Under the pieces are notes generated by a model. That model worked only from the letters and a program-made list of their open reading frames with translations. It did no database searches and was not told the origin of the DNA. 64,000 bases of DNA from contig CM020620.1 in NCBI GenBank assembly GCA_009829735.1, positions 23,720,020 to 23,784,019 on the forward strand. Direction: 5' to 3'. Within the stretch, counting starts at the first letter, position 1; the number at the start of each line of letters is the position of its first letter. Both the position numbers and the translations under genes were made by a program. This DNA comes from Pyropia yezoensis. Taxonomy: Eukaryota; Rhodophyta; Bangiophyceae; Bangiales; Bangiaceae. Below are positions 8,910-19,548 of the stretch, piece after piece.

Positions 8910-11397
8910 TCACCTGCTCACCGACGACTGACGGTTATAGAATTCTGCCACCTGCGCCGCGTCCGTCGCCTGCTCGGGCTTCTTGTCGTCCCGCACCCGC
9001 ACCAGTCGGGGGAAGCGGAGGGCAATGCCCTTGGCCGGGTCCACTAACCCGTACGCAGCCTGGTGCTGAGGGCTGATGCTCAAGTCGGCGCACTTGACCT
9101 CCCACACCTGCGACGGCTCTAGCCACACGTCGGGGGTGACCAGCGGGCCCGTGCCGACACGAAAGTAGGACTTGGGCGCCGTAAGCAGCCGCCCCGCCTC
9201 GGGGTCTTGGTAGTAGGCGGCAAACTCGGTGAACTGCGCTGCCGAGTAGCCGGTGCCGAGCTTGCAAATCGACTGCAAGCCGTCCGCCTCGGCGTCCCAG
9301 CAGGCAAGCAGATACGCCCCGTACGCGCCGGTGCGCTTGCCCTTGCCGTACCACGCGCCGATGGGCACCAGGTCGAGTGTGTCCCCCACCGAATCCATGT
9401 AGTCCTTCTTGAGCTTGAGCCAGTTTTGGCTCCGGTTAGCGGGCTCGTACGTCGCGTTGGGGCCGTCCAGGGACTTGACCATCAGGCCTTCGCAGCCGGC
9501 GGCAATCGACTCGTTCAGCAACGTCGCCATCGCGCCCGTATCGTGGCCGTCGCCGCCCACGGCAAAGGAGAAGACGCCAGGCACGGGAGAGAAGACATCG
9601 CGTAGCCGCCGCCGCCGCTCTCGAAGCGGCAGCCGGACCAACGACTCGCCATTGATGTACAGCAAGTCAAACGCAAACACGCACACACGCACCTTGACGT
9701 TGGCAAGCTCCACGTCCTTGCGGGCGCGGCCTTGGAGCTCCTGGAAAGGGCGGACACGCCCGCGATCAGAGTCCCACGCGACCGCCTCGGCGTCCAACAC
9801 GAACAAGGCGTCCTCCCAGCCAGGGGCCAGCGCGCGGGGCAGGCCTGCCACAATGTCTGGGTCCTTGGTGGTGGTGCACTCGGCCGACCGCGAATAAATG
9901 TGCACCGACCCGTCGGGGAGCCTGTGCACCTGCGCCCGCTCTCCATCGTACTTGTACTCGCATGTAAAGGGGTGAGCCGAGAACTTGTCGAGCACCTCTG
10001 ACACCCCTTTGGTCGGCTTGGCCAACATGGGGCGAACAGGCACCCCGGGGGAGAGCGCACACCGCCGAAGCAGCCGGCCGTCAATAGCGCGAAACTCGCG
10101 GAGGGCGGCCACGATGGACTCCCACAGGGGCAGCTCGTTGTACGCGCGGCAGAGGAGGACAACCGCCTTATTGATGCGCTCGTCCATGACCGCCTCCGCG
10201 CCAGCGATGGTGCCAGGCGCCAGTTTGGACACGCCGACCAGCGTCATTTGCCTCGCAGCGCCCTTTTTGGGCGCTGCCAACTCCTTGGCTGCGCCCTTCT
10301 TGATCTTGGGTTGCCTTGCCAGATACGGGGGCTACCGCCGGCTTGGCACCCCATGCCTCCACGTCCACCACATCCTGGTCATCACTGACTTCCACTGTGT
10401 CGCCATCTTTGCTCGCGCGACCGGCGACGGGTGGGTGGGCGCGGTCCACCCGGTTAGGCCCCTCGGAATCGGAGCCCGAATCGACTGTCTCGCCCCCCCC
10501 CTCCGCCTCGCCGTCGTCTTTCTCCGCGTCCATAGTGTCGACCACTTGCGCCAGACCCTTGCCCGAGTGCGCCCGTTCCATCATCAAGACCGCCTCGGCC
10601 TCCTCGTCCACCACCCCCGGCTCTGGCGGCGGCGCATCGCGGGTCACCGCCGTGGCGAGGGCGACCAACACTGTCCGTGTGGCCAGGTGGATGCGCAGCT
10701 TGCCCGACAGCGCGCGCACGATGTACTTGGCCTCGGCGCCGCGGGCGGCGGCGAGAAGCTTGTTAATGCGAGTGGCCGTGCTCACTTGCGCAGACTTGCC
10801 CCCCGCCCGCGCAACCGCACGCAACTCGGCGAGGAGCTTGCGGACGGTCAGCTTGGGCGGCGCCATAAGCGTCCGCTGGGTGGCGCGGGACGAGGCAGCC
10901 ACGTCGCCAAGGTCGCCCACCCGGTGCAAGTCCGCCTTCAGGGCGGCGAGGCCTTTGCCCGTCGACGCGACAAGCGCCTTGAGGAGCGTGGCCTCGCCGA
11001 CGCCAATCTCCAGGCCCTCGTGGGCGGGCGCCAGCTTGTTGGTACACAGGTAGAGCGTTGCGACCAGGTCCTCTGGGGTTGCCGCGGCAATAGCGCGGAG
11101 TGTAGACGCGAGGATGGCCGTGATGGCCAGGCGGCCGGTCAACGCTTCGACTGCCGAAAAGACGTCGGCAAGGAAGGCGTACGGGACAGGCTCACCCGCC
11201 CGCCACGTCACCGCGGAGAAGTGCGCGCAGTCGGCAAAGCGGTCGGTCAGGGTGTCCCCACTAGGGAAGGCCGCCGCCGCCGCGGGCGCCAGCTCGGCGG
11301 GGGCGGGTGCACCCGTCGGTGAGGCGTTGCCAGCGGGGACAAGGCGGGCGGGGCAGCCGCCCCCCCCCCCCCCCCCCTGCGCCCCCCCCCAAGTCAC
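8910..11397 (-). CDS. LIG1: ATP-dependent DNA ligase I, in two frames
   Basis: Seals nicks during replication and repair via a ligase-AMP intermediate. The N-terminal part (frame ending near 10330) carries the DNA-binding domain (LSGKLRIHLATRTVLVALA). The C-terminal 456-codon frame (8910-10280) holds the catalytic core: motif I EYKYDGERAQ (catalytic Lys codon 9951-9953), then EGLMVKSL, WLKLKKDY, GIALRFPRLVRVRDDK, and a QATDAAQVAEFY tail. The join falls in an acidic/basic linker near 10300-10340, and the downstream frame reads ARQPKIKKGAAKEL before the core. One base, or a very short intron, would reconcile the frames; which applies is unresolved. The N-terminal frame opens at a GTG at 11397 next to a C/G run, so the true start and any PCNA-binding box are probably upstream and not identified. 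Otherwise all ligase motifs are intact. Confidence 0.85.
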
Positions 11398-11593
11398 CGC
11401 GGCGCCTGGCAGCGCCGCGGCCGGGGGTCGCGTCTCCGAGCCTCGCCGCCGCCGTGCGGCGTCGGCCTACCCGCGCCTGCAGGGGCGCGTCCCGCGGGAG
11501 TCCCTGGGGTGGGGGGCGGAAGATGCATCCCCTCCCCCCCGCCACCCCCCTGCCCGTCCGGGGCGACGCCGCCCCAGGCGCGGCCAGGGCCAA

Positions 11594-12163
11594 CACCCTC
11601 GCCGCGCCCTCGCGCCTCGCGGGCGCGCGTCGGTATCACTACGGCCGCTTCTTTTTTTTTGTGCCTGCGTTTCTTTTCCAGTGGCGGCCGCGGGCGCCCC
11701 CCCCCCCCCCACCGTCCCCATCACCCTCCCCCCCCCCAGCACACCCCTCCTCCTCCTTTCCCCACCCGGTCGTCGACTTTTTTCTTTGCCATCCGCGTTG
11801 GGCTCGGTCTGTCAGACCCCCCTGCCGCCGTCCCCCCCCCCAAACGCGGCGACCGCGGCCGCCCAGTGGCGCCGCCGGAGGGGCGCCCCCCCGCGGGCCG
11901 CCGCGGGCGCCGCCGCCCCCGCCACCGCCGCGGCGACGGCGGCGGCGGCGACGCCCCGCACCGCCGCGGCGGGCCAGCCCGCCATGGCCGCCGCGGTGGC
12001 GGCCGCCCACGGGGCGTCAAAGTCGCTGTCGGCCGCGTCGTCGTCGCCGTCGCGGTCGTTGCCACCGCTGTCATGGCCATTGCCATGGCGGTCGGTGGGG
12101 GCGGCGGTGGGGGCCGTGGGCGTGGGGGTGGCGTCGGTGGGGGTGGGGGCGTCGGTGGGGGTG
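11594..12163 (-). repeat. Parent copy of the 570-bp segmental duplication
   Basis: This block is the counterpart of 3597-4166. It spans the C-terminal codons of the AAA ATPase gene and about 215 bp of downstream DNA, ending about 200 bp from the ligase open frame. It is taken as the source because it is continuous with a full coding region, whereas the other copy is cut off abruptly at 4166. Confidence 0.85.
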
Positions 12164-12629
12164 GTGGCGTCGGTGGGGGCGTCGGTGGGGGGGGGGGGGG
12201 TGGGGGCAGCCGCGGGGTGGGGGACAGGCACCGACGGGGGCCCCGGCGCAGCAACCGCTGGGGGGGGCACCGCCGCCGCGGCGGCCGCCCGCCGCGCCCG
12301 CCGTCGCGCCCGCCGCCGCGCCGCCGCCCGGCACGCCCGCCAGTCGGCCACGGCGGCGGTGAGGAGCGCGGCGCGGCCCGCCGCGCGGAGCGGCGGCACG
12401 GCAATGACCGCCTCGAGGCGGCCCGGCCGGAGGAGCGCCCGGTCCACCGCCCCCGCGTCGGGGGCGACGCCCAGCACAAAGACGCCCCGCCGGCGGGCGG
12501 GGTCCCCCCCCGCCGCCGCCGCCGTGCCGCCGCCGCCGCCGCCGCCGCCGAGGCCGTCGAGCTCCACCAGGAGCGTCGACAAGAGGCGCTCAAACGCGGC
12601 GACAGAGGAGGAGCCACTGCCGCCGCCAC

Positions 12630-12661
<32 letters not shown>

Positions 12662-14540
12662 CCAGGGTCGTCGTCCGCGGCAGCCGCCCCGCCCCCCCCC
12701 CCACCCCGCTGGGGGGCAAGTGCGCCGAGCTCCTCAATGACAAGAATGACGGGCGCCGCCGACCGGGCGGCGGCAAACAGCTCCACCAGCGCCCGCTCCG
12801 CGCCGCCCACCAGCGAGGACAGCAGGGCGGGGGTGTCGACCACCACCACGGGGATGGGAGCGGGGGCGCCACCGCCACCGCCACCCCCACCGCCACTGAT
12901 GCCGCCGCCAATGCCGTACCCGGCAACGGCCAGGGAGCCCGCCGCGCGGGCGAGGGTGGACTTGCCACACCCGGGGGGGCCGACGAGGAGCGCCCCCCGC
13001 GGCGCGGCCGCGGCGGCAGCAGCGTCCGCAGCGTCCGCAGCGTCCGCGGTGGCGGCGATGGCGGCGGTGGCGGCGGTGGCGGCAGTGGCGGCGGTCGCGG
13101 TGGCGGCGGTGGCAGCGGCGGCGGCAGCGGCGGCGGGCGGCGGCGGGAAGGCCCCCCCCAGGACCGCGCCGAGCGCGGCCACGGCGGCGCCGACGCCGAC
13201 GAGCGTCGCCGCCACTGCCGCGGCGGGTGCCGCCGCCACTGGCCGCCACGACGCACCCGCGGCGGCCACCACCGCCGCGGGGCGGCGGGGCAGCGGGGGG
13301 GGGGCGGGGAGGGCGTGGCGGGCGCCACGCGCCCGGCCGCCAACACTACCACCGCCGCCGCGGCCGCCGCCACCGTTCTCGTCACCGCCGCCGCCAACCG
13401 CGCCGCGGGAGGCCACCGCCACTGGCGGTACCCCCCCCGCCGCCGCTGCCGCTGCCGGTACCCCCGCCGCCTCGACAAGGGAGGCGGGCGTGGGGGGGCC
13501 GCCGCCGGGCGCCAGCGCCGCCGCGTCGGCGGCGAGGCGCGCCCAGTCGGCGGCGACCCAGCCGGCCGTCACGGCCACGACGGCGGCAATCGCATCGGCC
13601 TCGACGGCGGCAATGGCATCGGCCGCCGCCGCCGCCGCTGCCGCCGCCGGCTCGTCGGCAGCCGTGGCAGCCGCGGCCGCCGCCGGCATGCGCCCCTCCC
13701 CGCACCTGCCACCAGCGGGCGTCCCAGCGGCGGCGGTGGCGGCGGCGGCGGCGGCGGCAGCCGGCGGCGGCCGGATGGGCCGCCCGCCCGTCACCGCCCC
13801 CTCCCCCCTCGGCCCACGGTGGAACGCCGGCGGCGGCGGCGGCAACGACGGCGGCTGGGCGGGAAAGCCCCGCAGCGCCGCGGCTGCCCAGACGGCCCGC
13901 GCGGCGGGCGGCGGTGGCCCGACGGGCACGGGCGGGCCGAGGCGGCCGCCGCGAAGGAGGGTGGGGTGGACTCCCCCCCCCCCGCCGCCCCCCCCCCCGC
14001 CCCCCCGTCGCCGCGGGCGGTGGCGGTGGCCAGGACGCCCACCCCCGCGGCGAGGCCGCCGGGCTCAAACAGCGACCGCACCGCCGCGGCGCCCCCCCCG
14101 CCGCCCGCGTACGCACCCACCCCGCGGAGGAGGAGGAGCGCCACCCCCCCCGGCGACGCCGCCGCCGCCGCCGCCGCCGCGTCGGCGGCGGCGGTGAGGG
14201 CGGTGGCAATGCCCCCGCCGGCGGCGGCGCCCCCGCCGCCACGGACGGGGCGGTCGTCGCCATCCGAGGCGGCGGCGGCGGCGGCGGCGGCGGCGGCCAG
14301 CACCGTGGCTGCATGGAGGGTAATGACAGGCGGGGGAGGGGTGGTGGTGGTGGTGGTGGTGGTGGTGGTGGTGGTGGTGGTGGTGGTGGTGGTGGTGGTG
14401 GTGGTGGTGGTGGTGGTAGTGCTGGCACAGGGTGGGGTGGTGACGGCGGTGGGCACGGCGGCGGCGACCGCGGCGGCGGCGATGGTGGCCTTGCCAACGC
14501 CAGAAGGGCCGACGAGCAGCAAACCCCGGGGGGGGGGAAG
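11812..14540 (-). CDS. Tandem AAA ATPase (CDC48/AFG2/PEX-like), frame-broken
   Basis: Two AAA cores are readable. D1 starts with PPRGLLLVGPSGVGKAT (Walker A near 14500), then a poly-Thr insert, a weak Walker B (LLLLRGVGAY, acidic residues missing), a sensor-like GVLATATA and, in another frame, an Arg-finger phrase LLRGGRLGPPVPVG near 13930-13960 and a lid TAGWVAADWARLAADAAAL. D2 has GPPGCGKST, VILVIEELGAL (Walker B ending in Glu-Glu), FERLLSTLLVELDGL and ALLRPGRLEAVIAVPPL. The D1 frame switches in the G/C homopolymer at about 13971-13996, and again just upstream of Walker A, so the 5' end is not fixed. A hydrophobic stretch (AATLVGVGAAVAALGAVLGG) lies between the domains. A degenerate D1 with a canonical D2 also fits PEX1/PEX6, so the subtype is open. 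Either sequence errors in long runs or real decay could explain the frames. Its 3' end is duplicated at 3597-4166. Confidence 0.65.
14341..14417. repeat. (GGT)n microsatellite inside D1 of the AAA gene
   Basis: About 25 copies of GTG/GGT run without interruption. Read on the minus strand in the AAA frame, the tract encodes an uninterrupted poly-threonine insert of about 25 residues between the Walker A and Walker B regions of D1. Length variation in whole triplets would keep the frame. Confidence 0.9.
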
Positions 14541-15775
14541 CCGCCGGGGGGAGAAGGCGGGGAGGGGGGGGTGGGGGGTGAGGAGCAGCCGGGTGGGGTG
14601 GCAGCCGCCGCACCCATCGGGTGACGGCGGCGGCGGCAGCCTCGGCGCCAGGGGGGGGCCAGAGGAGGGGGAAATGCGTAGAGGGTGGGAGGGGGAAATG
14701 CGTAGAGGGTGGGAGGGGGGTGGTCACAAGGGGTGCGGTGGGGGGCTCCAAGGGGGGAGACGGCATCGCCGGAGGGGTGGGGGGCGCCATGTAACGAGCT
14801 AGCCGCGGGAGGGGGGCGCGGGGGTGTGGGGGACGCGGGGAACGCGGCCTCGCCCTCTTGACGCCGGAGCGACCAAAACGGTGCGGCACCTTGAGAAAAA
14901 GGATCACGACGTGCGACTAAATTGCGGTTTGCTTTGACTTCGTTGAAAGTATCTCGTGTGTCACAGTACAGTACAGGTAATCAACACTGTCCTGATTTTG
15001 TGAAGGGGACTGTCAACCAGGCGATTGACATTCCGCCACTCGTCCCGCCAATTCTGTCATCGGCCGTCGGCCGTTCAACCCGTCGCTGCGGCACTTCGCG
15101 CGGCCGCTTCTGTCGTACAGTCTTTCTCCATTGTTGGGCACCCTTTGTGGCGACCGTAAGCCCAAGGATTGTAACTTGATTCCGCCCTCTGATTGGTCGG
15201 TGACAACGATCGAATGCTGACACATGCGTTGATCGCACCGTAGAGGTCGGTCGACCTGCATTGGTTACCAGAAACCGTGCCCAAGAAAGGATGTCACAGC
15301 AATGGAGAAAGACTGTACCCAGCCCGCAGGCCCGCAGGCCCGTAGGCCGGGCGCCGCCATGTCGCGCAGCGGCACTCGAAAGTAGAGGAGCAGGGGGCTA
15401 GGCGGGCTGCGAAAGCGACGTCGCGCTCACCGCCTCCCTTCTTTGACCTGCGACGGCACGAACCCCTCGTACAGTACCGGGTTCCGTCACAATATGTCCC
15501 TGCCGGGTCACCCCCGTCGCCGGCACTACCGGCCACCGACGTGGCCGCCCGCGAGCGGGGGGCGGCGGTGGCGCCCTCCTTGTGCACGTGGCCCCTTGGA
15601 AGCGCGGCGCCGCGGCTGGCAGACGTGCGCACGCGCGCACGCACCACATAAAACGCACCCGCACGCGATTGGCAGCAACCCGTCCACGGAGGGGGGGGGG
15701 GGGGTCCACAGGAGGAATACCCATTCGCCGCGACGACGCCCATCTACGGGCACGGGCAGAGGGCGTAGCGGCACC
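14541..15775. other. Intergenic region upstream of the AAA gene
   Basis: The first part (to about 14900) probably contains the undefined 5' end of the AAA gene; a frame rich in Ala/Pro (EAAAAAVTRWVRRLPPHPAAP) runs into the first Walker A. From 14900 to 15300 the sequence is less GC-rich and holds only short frames. From 15300 to 15775 it is again GC-rich, without a recognisable product. Confidence 0.45.
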
Positions 15776-15853
15776 ATGGCCACTGAAAAGAACGTCAAGG
15801 CGCAGTGGAAGGCCCGCCGTGCGGCCAACCAGGACGGGTCAGTCGCCGCCTAG
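15776..15853 (+). CDS. Small basic ORF, possible first exon
   Basis: The ATG at 15776 has a good context (caccATGg) and opens 25 codons of balanced composition (MATEKNVKAQWKARRAANQD) that stand out from the surrounding Pro/Arg shadow frames. A GTCAGT after the Gly codon could be a 5' splice site, and a lysine-rich tail ending near 16090 could be a later exon. Neither is proven. No family is recognised. Confidence 0.2.
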   Translation: MATEKNVKAQWKARRAANQDGSVAA

Positions 15854-16216
15854 TCCTTCTCGGGACACCCGCCGGGCATCCACGCCACGCAAAACCCGCC
15901 GTCGTAGCTCCAGCAAAAACGGGGTTTGCCCAGCAGTGCGGTCACCCCGTGAGGGGCACGTCAAGAAAGGGGGGGGGGGGAGGCTTCGCGATGGGACAGC
16001 CCCAGGGGATGGACGGCCCGACGAGCACCGGTGGCCGCGAGAGGGGGTGCCCACAGGCGTGGGAAGCCAGAGCCAAGAAGAAGAAAAGCTAGCAGGGGAG
16101 TAGTCGAAGGGGGGAGCGGGAAGGGGCAGGAGGAGGGGGTCGCGACGCGTCGGCACCGCGAGAAGGGAGGAAGGAACGGAAAAAGGGAAAAAAAAAATGG
16201 TGGCTGCCCTGCACAA

Positions 16217-16256
16217 CACACACACACATGCACGCACGCACGCACACACACACACG
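16217..16256. repeat. (CA)n / CACG simple repeat
   Basis: A run of CA dinucleotides is interrupted by CACG units and lies in the intergenic DNA downstream of the carrier gene. It is an ordinary microsatellite. Confidence 0.9.
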
Positions 16257-16646
16257 CTACCACAGGGCCCACGCCCAACCCCCGAGTCGGCACAAGAGCC
16301 TACGTGCGCCGACCGCGCGCCGTGGAGCGCAGCGTCTCAAAATGACACCCCATGCAGGTGAAAAATAATAGATGGAGACGCAGGGGGGGGGGGGCAAAGG
16401 CGATGTGGACACATCGAAAGGCGCCAGCCGTGCTAGACACTGCGAGAGAGGGGAGTACACTGACAGCACCCACCCGAACGCGCAGGCGAGGTACGCCACA
16501 CACCAAAAAACAGAACAAAGGACAAGCCGCAAGCCTGTGGCCCAGGCGTCGCACCAGGTCCACGTACAAGGAGTGGCGCACACCGTCTCAGCGTCGGTCG
16601 CGCCATCTATGACTCTGGACGAAAGGACCAGCCGTCTGCCACCGCC

Positions 16647-17897
16647 TCAGTCCCTGCCAGCCAGCGTCGGCCCGACCCGCTTCCGCCGCAGCAGCGCGCG
16701 CTTGGACGCCTCATGGACGCCGAAAAAGACGGCCGTAAAGGGGATGAGCCACGCGACGCGGGCGCTCCCTCCGCAAAAGATCCCCGGCAGGCCGTCGGTG
16801 GCGATCACCCGGCTGAGCGCCTGGAGGATCCCGCGGCTCTGTTGCTCAACCGGCAGGTGCACCTGCGTCATGAGGCGCGTCTTGGCCACGTCCAGGGGGG
16901 TGGTGAGAAAGCCAGTGCATCCGCCGGCAAGGCCCCCAATCAGCCACTCCTGCTGAGCCGACAGCCCGACAGGCGCCGTCGCAGCGGCGCCACCGGCGGG
17001 GTAGCCCTCCCGGCGGGCGAGCAGCCCCCGTGCGACGCGCTTGAACTGGCCGTACAGCCCAAACTCGAGCATCGAGTAGGGTACATCCCGCACGCACGTG
17101 GCGGTCCAGCCGCGGTAAAAGCCACGGACGCCCTCGCGGGCCCACACCTCCCGTATCCCCTCACGCGCCGAAGCGTAGACGCCCGCCTGCAGCCGCTGCT
17201 TGAGCACCTCTGCCGGGAGGAGCACCACCGAGCACGCCACAAACGCCGCCGCCGCGCACGCAAAGTCTGCCAACACCTTGGCGTCGGCGGGCACCCGCGG
17301 GCCCACCGCCTGGGTCAGGCCCTCATAGACGGCAAACTTGACCGCCCCCGCCGGTCCTTGTCCCGCCACCGACGTGCCCACCCCGCGGTACAGGCCACCG
17401 ACGCCAGACCCACCGACGATGGAGCGAAAGGAGGAGACAATCGAGTGGGGCGCCCCCGCCCCCGCCGATGCCCGCTGCATGTGCACCTTGATGGTGTCCA
17501 GCGGGTGCATCACCGACACGGCCGACGCGGTGGCGGCAGCGCCGGCAAGCATGTGGTCGGGGATGTGGAGGCCGTCCGACAAGGGCCGCAGCAGCGCAGC
17601 GAGGAAGGGCGCCGGTGCCGCCGCGTGGCTGGTGTGCCGCCTCCGGCCGGCACCGCCGCCGCCGCCAGCCGCCGCCGCACCATCCCCCACCGGCACGGCC
17701 GCCGACTGGGCGGTCGGGGGCACGGCGGCGGCCGTCGCGGGCGCCGTCGCGAGCACAGACAATGGCGAGGCGGGGGGGGGGGGAGGGGGCGCGCGCGCAA
17801 AGAAGCGCGAGGAGGTGAGCGCCCGCCGCCGGGGGACGGTGGGGAGGGAAGAGAAGGCCGCTGCCGCCCCCTTACGGCCCGCCGTGGAGTGCGCCAT
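16647..17897 (-). CDS. Mitochondrial carrier family (SLC25), S-adenosylmethionine-carrier type
   Basis: About 416 aa. Three Solcar repeats are visible, each with the Px[DE]xx[KR] signature: HPLDTIKVHMQ, LPAEVLKQRLQAG and TPLDVAKTRLM. The second and third signatures, CVRDVPYSMLEF in the second repeat, and ARVAWLIPFTAVFFGVHE at the end match the SAM carrier (SAMC/SLC25A26) pattern best. Such carriers exchange S-adenosylmethionine for S-adenosylhomocysteine across the mitochondrial or plastid inner membrane. The first ~110 residues are Arg/Ser/Pro-rich and look like an organellar presequence plus linker. The open frame extends further upstream, but the first sensible ATG is at 17897. The gene is divergent from the RidA gene. 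The transported substrate is an inference. Confidence 0.85.
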   Translation of the reverse strand: MAHSTAGRKGAAAAFSSLPTVPRRRALTSSRFFARAPPPPPPASPLSVLATAPATAAAVPPTAQSAAVPVGDGAAAAGGGGGAGRRRHTSHAAAPAPFLAALLRPLSDGLHIPDHMLAGAAATASAVSVMHPLDTIKVHMQRASAGAGAPHSIVSSFRSIVGGSGVGGLYRGVGTSVAGQGPAGAVKFAVYEGLTQAVGPRVPADAKVLADFACAAAAFVACSVVLLPAEVLKQRLQAGVYASAREGIREVWAREGVRGFYRGWTATCVRDVPYSMLEFGLYGQFKRVARGLLARREGYPAGGAAATAPVGLSAQQEWLIGGLAGGCTGFLTTPLDVAKTRLMTQVHLPVEQQSRGILQALSRVIATDGLPGIFCGGSARVAWLIPFTAVFFGVHEASKRALLRRKRVGPTLAGRD

Positions 17898-19050
17898 GTT
17901 TTGACGGAGAGAGGGGGGGAAGGGGGGGGTGCGAGGGGGCGAGGGGGCGCCGGCGAGAGGGGGGGGCGAGGGCGGGAGGCACGGGCGAGGGTGCGAGGGG
18001 GACAAGGGGCGAGGGGTAAAGGAGGGGGCAAAGGGGGCGAGGGTTAAGACAGGGTGCGAAGGGGGGGCGCGGGGGGGAGAGAGAGGGTAGCGTCTGGGGG
18101 AAGAGTGCAGGAGTTCGAGACGAAAGAGTCTGGGACGAAGAGGCTGGGGGGGAAAAAGAGGAGAGGCTGCGTCGCGGCGGACGGCGGCCACGCCTTAGGC
18201 GACACGGCGCCGACGGCGCCGCCGACTGGGCGGGACTGGCGTTCGCGCCGCGGCTGCCAAACTGCGCACAATTGTTGCTCGGCGGCACCTTCTCCCGACG
18301 TGCGCCGCCGCAGCCGCCGCCGCCTCCGCCAGTTGGCTGCTGGCCAACGGGGTAAGGCGGCCGCCGGGGAGGACGCGCGGGCGCCGGGGGGCAAGCCTTG
18401 CCCACTCGCGCGATCACTGCCGTCGGTGTCCCGCCTCCCGCACCCCCTCCTGTGGCCCACCCGAGGCCTTGGCCGCACGCGCCAACACGCCAACGCTGGC
18501 CAACGTGGTGGAGATCCGTCCCCGGCCGCGGCGGGCCGCAACTGGCCACCCACGGCGCGATAGCTCGGGGCTCTCAGCGCCAGGCTCTTGGTTCTGTGCC
18601 ACAGCAATGACCTCTGGCAGCGTATTGGTGTCAAGTGCCTTGGGAGTTGAACTTAGTATTTAGGTGCTCGGCTCATCCTGCATCGTGACATCATGGATGG
18701 CAAGACTGCAGAGTAGCTCGTACAGTTTCATCCTCTTTGACCGCGTGTCGCTCGCCCTTTCGTTCTCTAGCCCGTTTCCTGCCACCTGTGTCGCTGTGTG
18801 ATGTTCTTTTCGACCGACCAACGTGTGACACGTTGTCTCTGTCTCCCCACCATGTCGCCAACGTCGCTGCGTTCGTGCCTACTTGACGGGGGGGCTTCGT
18901 AGCCAGGTCAGGACCTTGCTCTCACCACCCTCCCACCCCCCACTAACTAGCAGCCCCATCGCGCACTGCTGCATCCCACCTCGCCCCGTTTAGCGTCCTC
19001 TGCGGCCCTCGTTAACCTTCCCCGTATCGGCGCCTTGCCCAACCTTCGCC
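17898..19050. promoter_or_regulatory. Divergent intergenic region between carrier and RidA genes
   Basis: About 1.15 kb separates the two divergent start codons. It contains G-rich low-complexity DNA (17900-18100), then a more balanced part (18600-19050). The last 200 bp before the RidA ATG are also present in the duplicate at 25526-25724. No defined promoter motif can be named. Confidence 0.4.
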
Positions 19051-19548
19051 ATGGCACTGGAAGCTGCTTCCCCTGCCGCCGACGCGGCTGCCACCGGGGG
19101 CGCGGCCGCTGCCGCCAAACAGCGGATCCTCCGTCTCAACCCGCCGACCCTCTTTGATGCCACCCCCTTTGGCTACACCCAAATCGCCGTCGACACGGCC
19201 ACCCGTGTCGCCTACTTCTCTGGCCTGACGTCCATGAACACGGCCGCTGAGGTAGTGGGAACCACCACTGCCGAGCAGTTTTCGCTGGCGCGCGCCGCCC
19301 TGGGCGCCGCTCTCGCGGCCGTTGGCGCTACGACCGCGGACATCCTCAAGCTCACCGTCCTCGTTGTGGACTACTCGGACGCAGACATGCCGGCGCTCGT
19401 GGAGATTGGGAAAACCCTGGGCCTCCCCGCCAGCACGTTGATTGGCGTGCCGGTACTGGCGCTGCCGGGCCTGCGCGTCGAGCTGGACGCCACCGTTGCC
19501 GTCTCAGCCGAGGCGGTGGAGCGGCTGCGCAAGGAGGATGGGTTGTGA
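19051..19548 (+). CDS. RidA/YjgF/UK114 family protein
   Basis: 165 aa. RidA-type proteins hydrolyse reactive enamine/imine intermediates released by PLP enzymes. After a 25-residue Ala-rich N-terminus, the Rid fold is covered in full: RVAYFSGLTSMNTAAEVVG, AEQFSLARAALGAALAAVGAT, DILKLTVLVVDYSDADMPAL, and a final GLRVELDATVAVS. The canonical catalytic Arg of RidA in the RNPTLxVE-type segment is not obvious (here LPGLRVELDA has an Arg two residues before Glu), so activity is not assured and the protein may belong to a Rid subfamily. The frame is complete, without introns, with a clear ATG. A partial copy lies 6.7 kb downstream. Confidence 0.88.
   Translation: MALEAASPAADAAATGGAAAAAKQRILRLNPPTLFDATPFGYTQIAVDTATRVAYFSGLTSMNTAAEVVGTTTAEQFSLARAALGAALAAVGATTADILKLTVLVVDYSDADMPALVEIGKTLGLPASTLIGVPVLALPGLRVELDATVAVSAEAVERLRKEDGL

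Noticed and set aside
11114..14802. Plus-strand frames of more than 1000 codons opposite the ligase and AAA genes
   Set aside because: They are low-complexity (Arg, Pro, Ala, Gly) and lie opposite conserved AAA and ligase motifs on the minus strand.
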